A program made the translations under genes and the position numbers. Below, in pieces: positions 43,292 to 52,439 of a DNA stretch of 64,000 nt. The DNA comes from Ceratopteris richardii. Taxonomy: Eukaryota; Streptophyta; Polypodiopsida; Polypodiales; Pteridaceae. Position 1 is the stretch's first letter, and the number at the start of each line of letters is the position of its first letter. Location of the stretch: positions 203,331,627 through 203,395,626 of the forward strand of contig CM035407.1 of NCBI GenBank assembly GCA_020310875.1, in the 5' to 3' direction. The notes beneath the pieces were generated by a model, which was not told where the DNA came from, did no database searches, and saw only the letters and a list, made by a program, of their open reading frames with translations.

Positions 43292-44137
43292 ATGGTTTTT
43301 GGTCAGAATGCAGTGCTTCCCTTGGACTTCTTGATACCGACCCTTAAGGTTGCACAAGAACATCAGTGGACCGGCCATGAATTATCAGCACGAATAATGG
43401 ACTTGGAACGATTAGGAGAAACAAGGCTGAGGGCAGCAACAGGAATATACGCAGCAAAGAAGCGACAGAAAGCATATTTTGATGCACATGTGAAAGATAA
43501 AGGCCTAAAAGAAGGAGATTTAGTTCTAGTGTATACGCTGAAACAGCACGCACGGAAGTTAGAAAAGCGAGGTTATGGACCTATGATCATTAACAGACTT
43601 TCGACTAGTGGAGCAGTACAGTTAGCCACCTTAGAAGGAGATATAATGCCTAATTACATTAGTGGCTGTAGAGTCAGGTTATATCAAGAACCTCTTACTG
43701 AGGATATGCTTAGACGACTCACGTTGGCAAAGAAGCGTAAGGAGGAAGAAAATAGAATACGAGCTGAAGCGCAGGCAGAAGCCATAGAACGCATCAAGCG
43801 CATGAAGCTAAGAAGACAAGGACTAGGGAGAGAACATTATAACCATCTGGAAACATCACCCAGATATCCCATGGCCATGTGTCAAGTAAAGTCAACCACT
43901 CATCCTAGCATAGTGGACAGGAGACCATTCATTACAGTTAGGCTAGAGCACGGTAACCATAGCCAAGAACTCAGGGCTTTAATTGACTCAGGTGCTGCGA
44001 CTAGTGCGATTAGATGGTCCCACTATAAGGATTCAGGAATAGAAATGCGGCCGATTGAGGCATACCTCATAGGCTTAGGAGGCATGGAAACCCCTTGCAT
44101 GGGTGAGGTGACCTTCCTATCCTCATTAAGGATATGA
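43292..44137 (+). CDS. gypsy C integrase C-terminus plus first half of a second protease-like domain
   Basis: The reading stays in the pol frame. The integrase C-terminal region has AYFDAHVKDKGLKEGDLVLVY split across the block, then a GPF/GPY-like module (RGYGPMIINRL..SGAVQLATLEGD). A charged helix-like segment follows (LAKKRKEEENRIRAEAQ). From about nt 43918 comes a retropepsin-like start: FITVRLEHG, then LRALIDSGAATSAI (D-S-G-A at about 43985). The frame closes at 44135-44137, but the meaningful reading appears to shift one base near 44114 into the next frame. Confidence 0.8.
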   Translation: MVFGQNAVLPLDFLIPTLKVAQEHQWTGHELSARIMDLERLGETRLRAATGIYAAKKRQKAYFDAHVKDKGLKEGDLVLVYTLKQHARKLEKRGYGPMIINRLSTSGAVQLATLEGDIMPNYISGCRVRLYQEPLTEDMLRRLTLAKKRKEEENRIRAEAQAEAIERIKRMKLRRQGLGREHYNHLETSPRYPMAMCQVKSTTHPSIVDRRPFITVRLEHGNHSQELRALIDSGAATSAIRWSHYKDSGIEMRPIEAYLIGLGGMETPCMGEVTFLSSLRI

Positions 44138-44439
44138 CGATGACAGCGAAGCTACTAGTGTGCCATGATGACGACTTGATAGAACCCCTAATCCTTGGCC
44201 AAGATTGGCTATACGATCACTCAGTGGACCTAAATCTTAGACAAGGCTCCTTACAGATTGGAACCTTAGAACAGAAGCGAGTGATACCGCTTGACTTCCC
44301 TAACGGCCTTCCGCTTGACGGTTGTGACCCTAGACCCTATGAAACGCATGAGATGGAAGACAGGAAGATTTTTGGGCAGACCAGTCACGTTACGTCTACA
44401 CCAACCCACTCGGGCTTGGCTACGGACAGTTGTCAATGA
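44134..44439 (+). CDS. gypsy C second protease-like domain, C-terminal half
   Basis: The ORF overlaps the previous one by four bases (ATGA). The frame is already sensible upstream of this ATG (LPILIKDMTMTAKLLV), so the overlap is probably a by-product of a one-base slip rather than a genuine start. It supplies LIEPLILGQDWL (about 44176-44211), the hydrophobic-Gly motif expected near the end of a retropepsin, about 70 residues after the D-S-G-A. It ends at TGA 44437-44439. The next ORF continues the same frame. Confidence 0.65.
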   Translation: MTMTAKLLVCHDDDLIEPLILGQDWLYDHSVDLNLRQGSLQIGTLEQKRVIPLDFPNGLPLDGCDPRPYETHEMEDRKIFGQTSHVTSTPTHSGLATDSCQ

Positions 44440-44451
44440 GAAGGACGACCG

Positions 44452-45291
44452 ATGATCTTCCCTGGGACTTCCTGCAAACTAGAAGAGACAGTTACCCAAC
44501 TACAAGGGCAGAAGGGCACAATCAGAGGTCAGGTGGGTTGCATCAGCGGCCAAATGAGCACGACACCCTGCGGTGCTCATCCTTCCAAACTTGTTGCGGA
44601 CTGGCCTAGATTAAAGTTACAAAATGCATCACTTCCTAATGGGCAGGTCACGCAAGTGTTGGATCTCCCTTCTTTTCCAAAGCAAAGCGTCCATCCGACC
44701 TCTCACCCCCGACTACGACAGAGTCAACCACGACGAAGGAACCCAGACCGATGGCAGTATCAGAGGAAACAACAAGGAAAGCAGTTTAGGCCACCCAAAG
44801 GAAGCGGCATCAAACAAATATGGGTGCCAAAAGGGCAAGGAGCACTGAAGAACTCCAACCAAGCAGAAATCGACAAGAAAAAAGCAGTGCAGAAACAGAA
44901 TCGACATCCACCATCCCCTCGACCTCCTTCTACAGGTCCAACCATTCGAGAAATTTGGATCGCCAAGAAATACCTGACCCATAGACCCACACCCACGCAG
45001 ATTTGGGTACCCAAACCATGTATCATAGCTCAACCCATAAGCCATGTAATATATAACCCCCACAACTCATTTAATCCCTCGATACCACCACACCCGACAC
45101 CACCCTTTGCCCCTCAGCAGAAACCCACCACCCACTCCAAGATCCTTAGGAAATGGATACCGAAGCGTGTCCAACCGTCTTCCCCTAACCCTTTGATTAA
45201 CTACCCCCCAACTAACATGCAACCTTGTACTAAATCACTAACCTTTAAACCTTGTATAAATTCACCCACCATCATCACACATCACTCGTAA
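44452..45291 (+). CDS. gypsy C basic Pro/Gln-rich segment with IWVPK repeats
   Basis: The frame is 279 codons, in frame with the previous ORF across a TGA. It may be the C-terminal tail of pol or a separate product. It is rich in Pro, Gln, Lys and Arg. It carries four spaced repeats of the pattern I-W-(V/I)-(P/A)-K: KQIWVPKGQG, REIWIAKKYL, TQIWVPKPCI and LRKWIPKRVQ. I recognise no enzyme domain. The composition suggests nucleic-acid or protein binding; this is inference. Confidence 0.55.
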   Translation: MIFPGTSCKLEETVTQLQGQKGTIRGQVGCISGQMSTTPCGAHPSKLVADWPRLKLQNASLPNGQVTQVLDLPSFPKQSVHPTSHPRLRQSQPRRRNPDRWQYQRKQQGKQFRPPKGSGIKQIWVPKGQGALKNSNQAEIDKKKAVQKQNRHPPSPRPPSTGPTIREIWIAKKYLTHRPTPTQIWVPKPCIIAQPISHVIYNPHNSFNPSIPPHPTPPFAPQQKPTTHSKILRKWIPKRVQPSSPNPLINYPPTNMQPCTKSLTFKPCINSPTIITHHS

Positions 45292-45521
45292 TCTCATCTC
45301 ATCAAGAAATGTATGCATGATCTGAAACGTATAGGTGTCTAGAGACCTGCACTAGTGCTGCAAGAACATTGCATCCATCACATCACAGCACTTGGCTACA
45401 CGGGTTACGCATCAGTTATGGAAAGGGATTGCGGTCTCACTTTAAATGGGATCATAATTAATTTCCATGCTAATGTGTTAATCTTTTGTAGCAGATCTTT
45501 CTCACTAGCGCACCAATCACC
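45292..45521 (+). promoter_or_regulatory. intergenic segment with candidate splice acceptor before ORF3
   Basis: The 230-bp gap lies between the Pro-rich ORF and ORF3. It ends with a branch-like TGCTAAT (45468-45474), a T-rich stretch and GTAGCAG (acceptor after 45494), 27 bases before the ORF3 ATG. This layout suits production of a spliced subgenomic RNA for ORF3. Confidence 0.5.
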
Positions 45522-48500
45522 ATGCAAACCGACGAAGGAACATCCGGAGCAGGCCCCAGTGTAGCGGCAGTACCACTCAACGTGCTACGAGCAGAGTCCC
45601 ACCCGACTGCTCCACCGCCGGAATTTCAGGGATTTCCAGGGCCCATGCCTATCGACAACCCACCCATGGGCTACACCGAAAAGATACACAGGAACTCTCA
45701 TTGGTTCCAGGGCCTTGCAGGACCCCTTGCGGACGCGGACTTTATATTTGAATCCTCTCTGACATTTGATGACCGCACGTGGGGAAAATACCAGTTTTTC
45801 TCCAGAGAGTTCGAAGCCCTACAGAGCACCCAAGATTTAACTCACGTTTGGGCCAGAGCAGGCTTCACAGAGTATTTCAGTGATCCCCTGCCCAAACCGG
45901 ATTTTTACAGGTGCTATTACTTAATCACTACTTTGCTGGCATCAGAGAATAAGGACATCCCAGGAACCTTCATATTGCCTACTTTAGTGGATGATCCACC
46001 TTATAAAAGGTTCTACCTCTCCAAGGATTTAATCAGAGGAGCCATGAAGATTCATGGCACCCACACACCCACAGATCGGGAGAGATTAATTCCAGAACCG
46101 ATGAAACGTGGGGATGTCACGAAGTGGGAGGAGATTTCGGCAATCACACCTGAGCTGTCGAAGCCACTAAGGATATGCATGCAACATTTCGCATTTCCAG
46201 CTCAGGACAGATTTACTATGCCCCATAAAAGAATTTGGTTTGGTTTGTATTTGGCATGCACGGGACCTCAAACTATTGATCTGGCAAGCTGGATCATAGA
46301 TCAAATGTATCTGGCACAACACAGATGGGAGCGCAAGAAAGTGCTCAACGGATGTTGTGCACTCACTAGAATTGTGTATATGTGTTTGGCTTATGACTTG
46401 CCCATCGAGCGTGCATTAACAGGAGAAGAGTTGAAGGCATTCAAAGGAACGACGAAGAAAGCCAGAAAGCCCACTAGAACACGGGCAGGCAAGCATATGC
46501 GAGGCACCATTCCTTGCCTTCAAGTGCCAGAGTCGCCATCACCACAACCCTCTCCAGAGCGACCACAGACAGAAGCGGCTCCCACTGTACAACCTATTCG
46601 CATCAGGTTGTCTAGACCAGTGGTTCCGGAGGCCACCACTAGTACCGCTGCACCTCAGGCAGCTGCCACCTCAGAACCCACCACCACAACAGCAGAAGCT
46701 CCCACCACTATTGGTGCGGAAGCGTTTTCTTTCCCGATACCACATATGGAGGCCGACCCAATAAACACGACATTTGATTTTGAGATGCCTGATGCATTCT
46801 CAAACGAATTCCAGTATTCAGAAGCACAACTGTTCTCCCAGGAATATGAACGTCCCAGCTACCCTACCACGCCGCGAGATCTGCCACAGGGACAAGCTGT
46901 GTCGAGCTCTGAAGAAGAAAGAACCGAAACAGACGACGAGGAAGGCGACAATGAAGCCAGCCAGGGCTCACATGACGGACAGACAGAGGGCCAAGGCCAA
47001 CAAACTGACGCACACGGCGACACCAGCACATATGAAGATGAGACTTTCGAAGCCGCAGCGTACACGCTGGCCATAAAGAAATTATATCGAACGATGGAGA
47101 AAGTCTGGGCACGGAAGAAGTTAACTGAAGAGGAGAGCCAGGCATTAATTGAACAGGAACTCATCTCCGGAGGATTCGAAGACGCATACATCAGAGGGTT
47201 CAGAGAGTTAGTCAAATCAGTAGGCTCCCATGAAGCACTCAGGTTTTTACAAAGAAAGCAACTACCACAGTTTGATCCCCGTCGAGTGCGACTACTTTCA
47301 AAGCCCGGAGAGTATATTCGTGTACCAACAGGAGCTCAGTCTTCAGCACAAGCCAGGGAGGCACGCCTCGTCCCCGAAAGTTCATTGACCGCAGAACCCA
47401 TCCTTGTAGATTCCCCACCCCGCACTACCGTTGTACATACCACTACTATCCTCGAAATAACATCCACACCCTCTACTCCTCTCTCACCTCATCTTTCACC
47501 AACCCATCCTGTATCCCCCGCACACCCACCTACTTTCCCCACATCCACACCAGTCCAAGGCAGCATAGCCACACCCTTCGCCTTACCCATTCATACCACC
47601 ATGCCCACACCCAACCCTCCGCATCCATATGTTAACCCCTTCACCCCTTCATCCTTCCCAGCGTTTCCCCCACCTCTAAGAACCCCATTCCCCTTTCTAA
47701 CCCCACTAACCTTCTCACCAGTCTCACCTCCCCAACCTACCATAACCCCTATTTCCCCGTTTCACCAAGCTGCTCCAACCATCCCCCCCGTAAACTACTC
47801 TACATTTGTAAATCCCGTATTCACACCTACACAACCACCCACAATCACACCACTTTTCACAGTCACAACACTAAACACGTCCAATGGCATGGACATATCA
47901 CCATCCACCTCACCACCACCCACTCCACTCACAGCACCCTCATATTCAGGCACGACACAATTTTCCACAATCACCACTGCATCCACTGTCCCAACCCCAT
48001 TTCCCATTCCCGATGCATCCACTTCCACTGCATCCTCATTTAGTACTTCATTACTGCTATCGCCCACCATAGATACCGCATTTCAACACATGTTCACATG
48101 CATGACGCAAGTCCGCGATGAGTTTGCATCACTCGGCACCAACTATCAACAGCTGCAGAAAACGACGAATGAATTACAAACGCAGCTTAATTCGTTATCA
48201 ATTGAGAACGCCTCACTGAACAGCCGATACCAAGATTTACGAGAGGCCTATCACAAATTAGAACTAGAAAGTGAAGAGAAAACAAAAGAGGCCACCGCGG
48301 ATTTGGACAACCTACTTCGAGCCCAGACCGTCCGCAATGCAACGCTCACTAGAAATATGAGCTTACTAAGAAGACACTTAGCCGCAGCAAAAGAGGAGAA
48401 CCAGAGACTCCAAGAGCAGAATAGAGAGAACTTGGAAGCGGCACTGGACCACCCAGAACAACCACTAAGTCCGAGCAGATTCAAGGCAATCCCATCCGAA

Positions 48501-50009
48501 TCGATGCGGATGTTGCTAGATGATCATGTGCGATTGCTCGAGGACTATGATCGTATGAACGAAGAACATCAAAAGTTAAAGGAAGATCACAAGCTGCTAC
48601 AGCTCAGAGAACCAACAACACAACAAGTACAAGTAGCAGCAGAATTACCAGCGCCTGCGGACCCTGCCCCTGAAATTTTAGAGGAACTCAACGCACTCCG
48701 GGCCCAAGTAACAAATCTTGAATCTAGAATTGCAGTCTATGAAGCACCACCAAGGCCAGACTCCCCACCTGAGCTACCAGCCGAGGAAGAAACCGTCACT
48801 ATCCCGGTGGAGGAGACATTCGAAGAGGCATATGAACCGATACCCATCCCAGGCGGACGTGTCACGGTCGAAGGCCAGATGACCTATGAATTACCTACCC
48901 CCGCATGGATGAAGACAGTTGAAGAACTCAGAACGACACACTCGGCCAGAGTAGAGGCACAGCTACATGCCATGGCCATAATTGAAGAGAAAATTTTACA
49001 GTCACCATTCTTTGCTCAATTGGCCCCGCGACGATACATATCTGGGCATGAGCTCCAATATAAACCGTACTTCATGTTAATGGCCGAATACCAGTTAGCC
49101 ATAGAGAAAGAAACAGGCATGAAACCAACGCATGCCACTCAATTTGAGCCAGAACACTTGCCACCAAGGGTGCAGAGAGGTGAAATCCTTCAACCAGATT
49201 GGCGCAAAGATTTATTGCAAAATTATCCAGAGATGATGAGCACGTGGGTAAAAGCGCCGCTGCACGTAAAATTTAATCCGTGCTGGGGACCAGTCCCACG
49301 ACGCCGCTCTTGGACTGCATTCGCTATTAAGGTACAAAACAATAAGCAGTGCCAAGACTGGCTGAACTATCCCTATTTCAGGCCACCAATCGAGTTACCC
49401 ACAGTAGGCTACATGATGGCGACGATCCGCCACTGGCTCCCTAGGTTAAAGCATATGGATGATATTGCTGCGCACATGACTGTCAAAATCTTTGACATGA
49501 TGCAGATGGTCTTTAAAGTCTTCCGACGCATCAAGGCTCCCTATGTAAACACCCCGGGCTTTGAGCATGGCAACTTTGATTTAGTCTATGATATGAGCAC
49601 AACGCCATCGCTACGGGTGTGTTACGCCTGGCACTGCAGGATCAAATATCTACCGGCATGTTACAAGCAGACATTCGAAGAAATGTTCACCACCGGCTTT
49701 TGGGAGTACCACTCAGAGGTATTTATAAGCAGGCCCACACATTTACTGCAATTATTCGCCTGTGAACGACTGGTGTACTCCACACATTACCAGCTCCCAC
49801 CACCAGACGAGCCGCAACCTATCGACTGGGAGAAACTCGAGGCTGACCTAGCCCTAGGCATTCGTATATCAGAGCACACCCTCGCTCAAGACCTCCTACA
49901 GAACTACATCCGGCAGACCTCACAACAAGGTTCTGTCAGGGACGACAGAAGCGAGAGGGAGGGGGGTGTTGGAAGCAGCCAGAGGCACAAACGCCACGGA
50001 AGCATGTAA
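45522..50009 (+). CDS. gypsy C third ORF, 1495 aa, function unknown
   Basis: The ORF has an ATG start and no stops. It runs through the polypurine tract and ends 43 bp inside the 3' LTR. Seen in the translation: an N-terminal Trp/Tyr-rich globular region (about aa 40-330, with KRIWFGLYLACTG and ALTRIVYMCLAYDLPI), loosely like the plant-transposon domain of Athila-type extra ORFs; an acidic stretch (about 460-483); a helical patch (about 510-600); a Pro/Thr/Ser-rich region (about 627-846); two coiled-coil stretches (about 849-978 and 993-1077, heptad Leu); and a C-terminal globular domain (about 1100-1480, rich in Trp, Tyr, Met). I see no signal peptide or clear membrane segment, so it does not look like an envelope. 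It may be a structural or nucleic-acid-associated accessory protein. The function is not known. Confidence 0.85.
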   Translation: MQTDEGTSGAGPSVAAVPLNVLRAESHPTAPPPEFQGFPGPMPIDNPPMGYTEKIHRNSHWFQGLAGPLADADFIFESSLTFDDRTWGKYQFFSREFEALQSTQDLTHVWARAGFTEYFSDPLPKPDFYRCYYLITTLLASENKDIPGTFILPTLVDDPPYKRFYLSKDLIRGAMKIHGTHTPTDRERLIPEPMKRGDVTKWEEISAITPELSKPLRICMQHFAFPAQDRFTMPHKRIWFGLYLACTGPQTIDLASWIIDQMYLAQHRWERKKVLNGCCALTRIVYMCLAYDLPIERALTGEELKAFKGTTKKARKPTRTRAGKHMRGTIPCLQVPESPSPQPSPERPQTEAAPTVQPIRIRLSRPVVPEATTSTAAPQAAATSEPTTTTAEAPTTIGAEAFSFPIPHMEADPINTTFDFEMPDAFSNEFQYSEAQLFSQEYERPSYPTTPRDLPQGQAVSSSEEERTETDDEEGDNEASQGSHDGQTEGQGQQTDAHGDTSTYEDETFEAAAYTLAIKKLYRTMEKVWARKKLTEEESQALIEQELISGGFEDAYIRGFRELVKSVGSHEALRFLQRKQLPQFDPRRVRLLSKPGEYIRVPTGAQSSAQAREARLVPESSLTAEPILVDSPPRTTVVHTTTILEITSTPSTPLSPHLSPTHPVSPAHPPTFPTSTPVQGSIATPFALPIHTTMPTPNPPHPYVNPFTPSSFPAFPPPLRTPFPFLTPLTFSPVSPPQPTITPISPFHQAAPTIPPVNYSTFVNPVFTPTQPPTITPLFTVTTLNTSNGMDISPSTSPPPTPLTAPSYSGTTQFSTITTASTVPTPFPIPDASTSTASSFSTSLLLSPTIDTAFQHMFTCMTQVRDEFASLGTNYQQLQKTTNELQTQLNSLSIENASLNSRYQDLREAYHKLELESEEKTKEATADLDNLLRAQTVRNATLTRNMSLLRRHLAAAKEENQRLQEQNRENLEAALDHPEQPLSPSRFKAIPSESMRMLLDDHVRLLEDYDRMNEEHQKLKEDHKLLQLREPTTQQVQVAAELPAPADPAPEILEELNALRAQVTNLESRIAVYEAPPRPDSPPELPAEEETVTIPVEETFEEAYEPIPIPGGRVTVEGQMTYELPTPAWMKTVEELRTTHSARVEAQLHAMAIIEEKILQSPFFAQLAPRRYISGHELQYKPYFMLMAEYQLAIEKETGMKPTHATQFEPEHLPPRVQRGEILQPDWRKDLLQNYPEMMSTWVKAPLHVKFNPCWGPVPRRRSWTAFAIKVQNNKQCQDWLNYPYFRPPIELPTVGYMMATIRHWLPRLKHMDDIAAHMTVKIFDMMQMVFKVFRRIKAPYVNTPGFEHGNFDLVYDMSTTPSLRVCYAWHCRIKYLPACYKQTFEEMFTTGFWEYHSEVFISRPTHLLQLFACERLVYSTHYQLPPPDEPQPIDWEKLEADLALGIRISEHTLAQDLLQNYIRQTSQQGSVRDDRSEREGGVGSSQRHKRHGSM
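49948..49966 (+). other. polypurine tract of gypsy C
   Basis: GAAGCGAGAGGGAGGGGGG directly precedes the 3' LTR. It lies within ORF3, coding for an Arg/Glu/Gly-rich segment. Confidence 0.85.
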
Positions 50010-50614
50010 AGAAGGAGCAGGGAGCCAGGCGGATCAATTTTTCAAACAAATATATTTCTTATTAATTCTCCAAACATTCAACAGTGATTATTATCACTAA
50101 TTGTAACATATGTATCATAGAAAACCACATTTTGTAATCCATAGCTCCATTTTGTGCAAGCTGAGGAGTCCTCGAGCTTGAGGAGCTTAGGTAGAATGCT
50201 CGTACCAATTTTCATTATTTTTAGACATCGTTTACCCTTCCAAATAGCATCTAGGACCTATTTTTAACTAGGCCGGTCACTAGATGTGAAACCGGTCAAA
50301 ACTAGTCTAGAAACTATAAAAAGAGCTAGGGAGCTCATTTTGGAGGTTGGTTCATTGTAGCTTGTTGGAGATTAGAGTTCTTTTGAGCTTGTAAGAGCAC
50401 TCTTGAGTAATAGAGCTAATTTCCCACCTTCCATTGTGTCTTGCTTGTCTCTTCATTGTGTGTGTGTATGTGTGTGTGCATCTTTGTGCTTCTCACCTTC
50501 ACTCTCACATCATCTCTCATTCACGATCTTCATATCACTCCTACCTCTCCCTCGGATTGACATTAAGGAGGTGAAGCTTCTTAACGTGGTTCTCACCATT
50601 GTGCTAGAGCAACA
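49967..50614 (+). repeat. 3' LTR of gypsy C (648 bp)
   Basis: It matches 33312-33960. TSD CTTGA follows at 50615-50619, and copia C2 coding resumes immediately. Confidence 0.95.
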
Positions 50615-50619
50615 CTTGA

Positions 50620-51530
50620 TCAATACCCATGCTTTTGAACAAGGTCTGCATCCATATCACTTCTTTCGCTGCTTCCACAAGTCCTTTATATTCTGCTTCT
50701 GTTGACGATAAAGCCACTGTGTGTTGCTTCTTTGAATACCAGCTTACAAGCTTATCTCCTAGGTATATCATATACCCATGTGTTGACCTTCTGTCATCTT
50801 GACTTCCTGCCCAGTCTGAGTCACTGTATGCTCTCAGCTTTATATCTGACGTATAAGGATAATATAATCCTTCCTTTATAGTTCTTTTGATATATCTAAG
50901 AACTCTTTGTCCTGCAACCCAATGTTGATCCTTCGGACAATGCATGAACTGTGAGAGAACTCCCACTGCATAACTGAGATCAGGTCTTGTTAGCGTAGCA
51001 TAGATCAAGCTTCCCACTAACGACTGATACTTTCTCATATCTTTAAACTCTGCACCACCATATTTGCAGAGTTTATGATTTACTTCAAGCGGTGTTGAAG
51101 CTTCTCTGCAATTCTCCATGTTAAACTTCTTCAATAAGTTTAGGAGATATCTTTCTTGTGAAACATATACACCATGATCTGTATATGTAACTTCCATTCC
51201 AAGAAAATATGATAATTTTCCTAGATCACTGATCTTGAACTCTTTATCAAGGAGCCTCTTTACCTCTTTGATTCCTTCATCTGAGGTTCCTATGATTATT
51301 ATGTCATCTACATAAATACAAATGTAAATCATACCTTCATCTGTTCTCTTAACGAGTAGACTTGCATCAGCCTTCGAGCTTTGGTATCCAAGGTCGTTGA
51401 GATACTTCACAAGTCTATAATTCCAAGCTGTTGGAGCTTGCTTTAATCCATAGAGAGCTCTTCTTAATATGCAAACATGATCTGGGTAACTGAAACTTAC
51501 AAACCCTTCACGCTGTTCCATGTAAACTTC
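50620..51530 (-). pseudogene. copia C2: RT C-terminus and RNase H
   Basis: The frame includes GLKQAPTAWNYRLVKYL, catalytic YVDDIIIIG, YFLGMEV, DSDWAGSQDDRRSTHG and LSSTEAEYKGL. This is the RT/RNase H end that copia A has lost. It is interrupted at the left by gypsy C after MGID; its last codons lie at 33181-33311. A TAA at about 51531-51533 separates it from the preceding RT portion (copia A has TCA there). Confidence 0.92.
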
Positions 51531-51533
51531 ATC

Positions 51534-52433
51534 TTATATATATCCATTCAAAAATGCATTCTTTATATCCAGCTGACTTAGCTTCCATCCTTTTGATGCT
51601 GCTATAGCAATCAATGTCCTTATGGTTGACATCTTTACCACCGGACTAAACATCTCATCATAATCTATGCCATGCGTCTGAGCATAGCCTTTGACCACCA
51701 GTCTAGCCTTGTATTTGGCTATCCTTCCATCTATAAGTTTCTTAACTTTGTAAACCCATTTATTTCCAATCACTTTCTTACCATTTGGTTTTGGAACAAG
51801 TTCCCAAGTCTTGTTCTCTTCCAGCGCATTGAACTCCTCCTTCATTGCTTCTTCCCATTGTTTCTTACCTTTTGCTTCACTGTAATTATGAGGTTCTTCA
51901 TCTTCCTTTACTAAGTAAGCATAGTTTTTCTGAGTCAAATAAGAAGTGTCATAAGAATACCTTGTTGGTTGTTTCCTTACTCTATTTGACCTTCTTAGCT
52001 CATATTCTTCATGTGTATCTAAATACACATCTTCATCACATCTTGGTTCATCTTCATTTCTCATACCTGATCCAATCCTGGACGTACTTGCCTGCATATG
52101 ATCTTCATCTTCATTCACCTGCATATGTGATTTTCCTTTTTCTTTTCTTCTTATCTCTTCTTCAAGTGTTTCAACACTATGCTCTTTATCTGTATACCAG
52201 CTCTTTCCTTCATCAAATGTCACATCTCTGGAAACAGTAAACTGTTTGTTTAGAGAACTCCATAACCTATAACCCATCTGCTTTTCATCATATCCGATGA
52301 ACACGTATTTTTCAGCTTTTGGTTCAAGCTTATGTCTCAGCTGTGACGGCACATAAGCATAGGCAACTGATCCAAACACTTTACAATGATCAAGTGTTGG
52401 TTTCTTGCCCCACCAAGCTTCATAAGGGGTCAT
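51534..52433 (-). pseudogene. copia C2: integrase C-terminal region and RT start
   Basis: The frame runs from MTPYEAWWGKKPTLDHCKVFG through the connector (ELRRSNRVRKQP) to KWVYKVKKL and LDIKNAFLNGYI. It is closely similar to copia A. It is separated from the integrase core by a stop (TAA in CTA.NGMTPYEAWW, where copia A reads CTALEGMTPYEAWW). Confidence 0.92.
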
Positions 52434-52439
52434 CCCATT

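Larger units (their letters stand above)
33312..50614 (+). mobile_element. 17.3-kb Athila/Tat-like Ty3/gypsy retrotransposon C
   Basis: The LTRs of 649 and 648 bp start TGTTGGAAGC and end AGAGCAACA, with a 5-bp TSD, a tRNA-Asp-type primer site and a G-rich polypurine tract. The order is leader array, gag, protease, RT, RNase H, double-zinc integrase, second protease-like domain, basic Pro-rich segment, third ORF. No chromodomain was found, so with the tRNA-Asp site and the extra 3' ORF it fits the non-chromovirus Athila/Tat side of plant Ty3/gypsy; this is inference. About three LTR differences make it the youngest element here. One or two frame changes and two to three stops interrupt gag-pol. 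Confidence 0.93.

Noticed and set aside
44134..44137. ATGA overlap as termination-reinitiation between two genes
   Set aside because: The downstream frame is already sensible upstream of the ATG and completes the protease-like domain, so a one-base slip is simpler.
45522..50009. ORF3 as a viral-type envelope protein
   Set aside because: I see no signal peptide, no strong membrane-spanning segment and no glycoprotein-like Cys pattern; coiled coils and Pro-rich sequence fit a structural role better.
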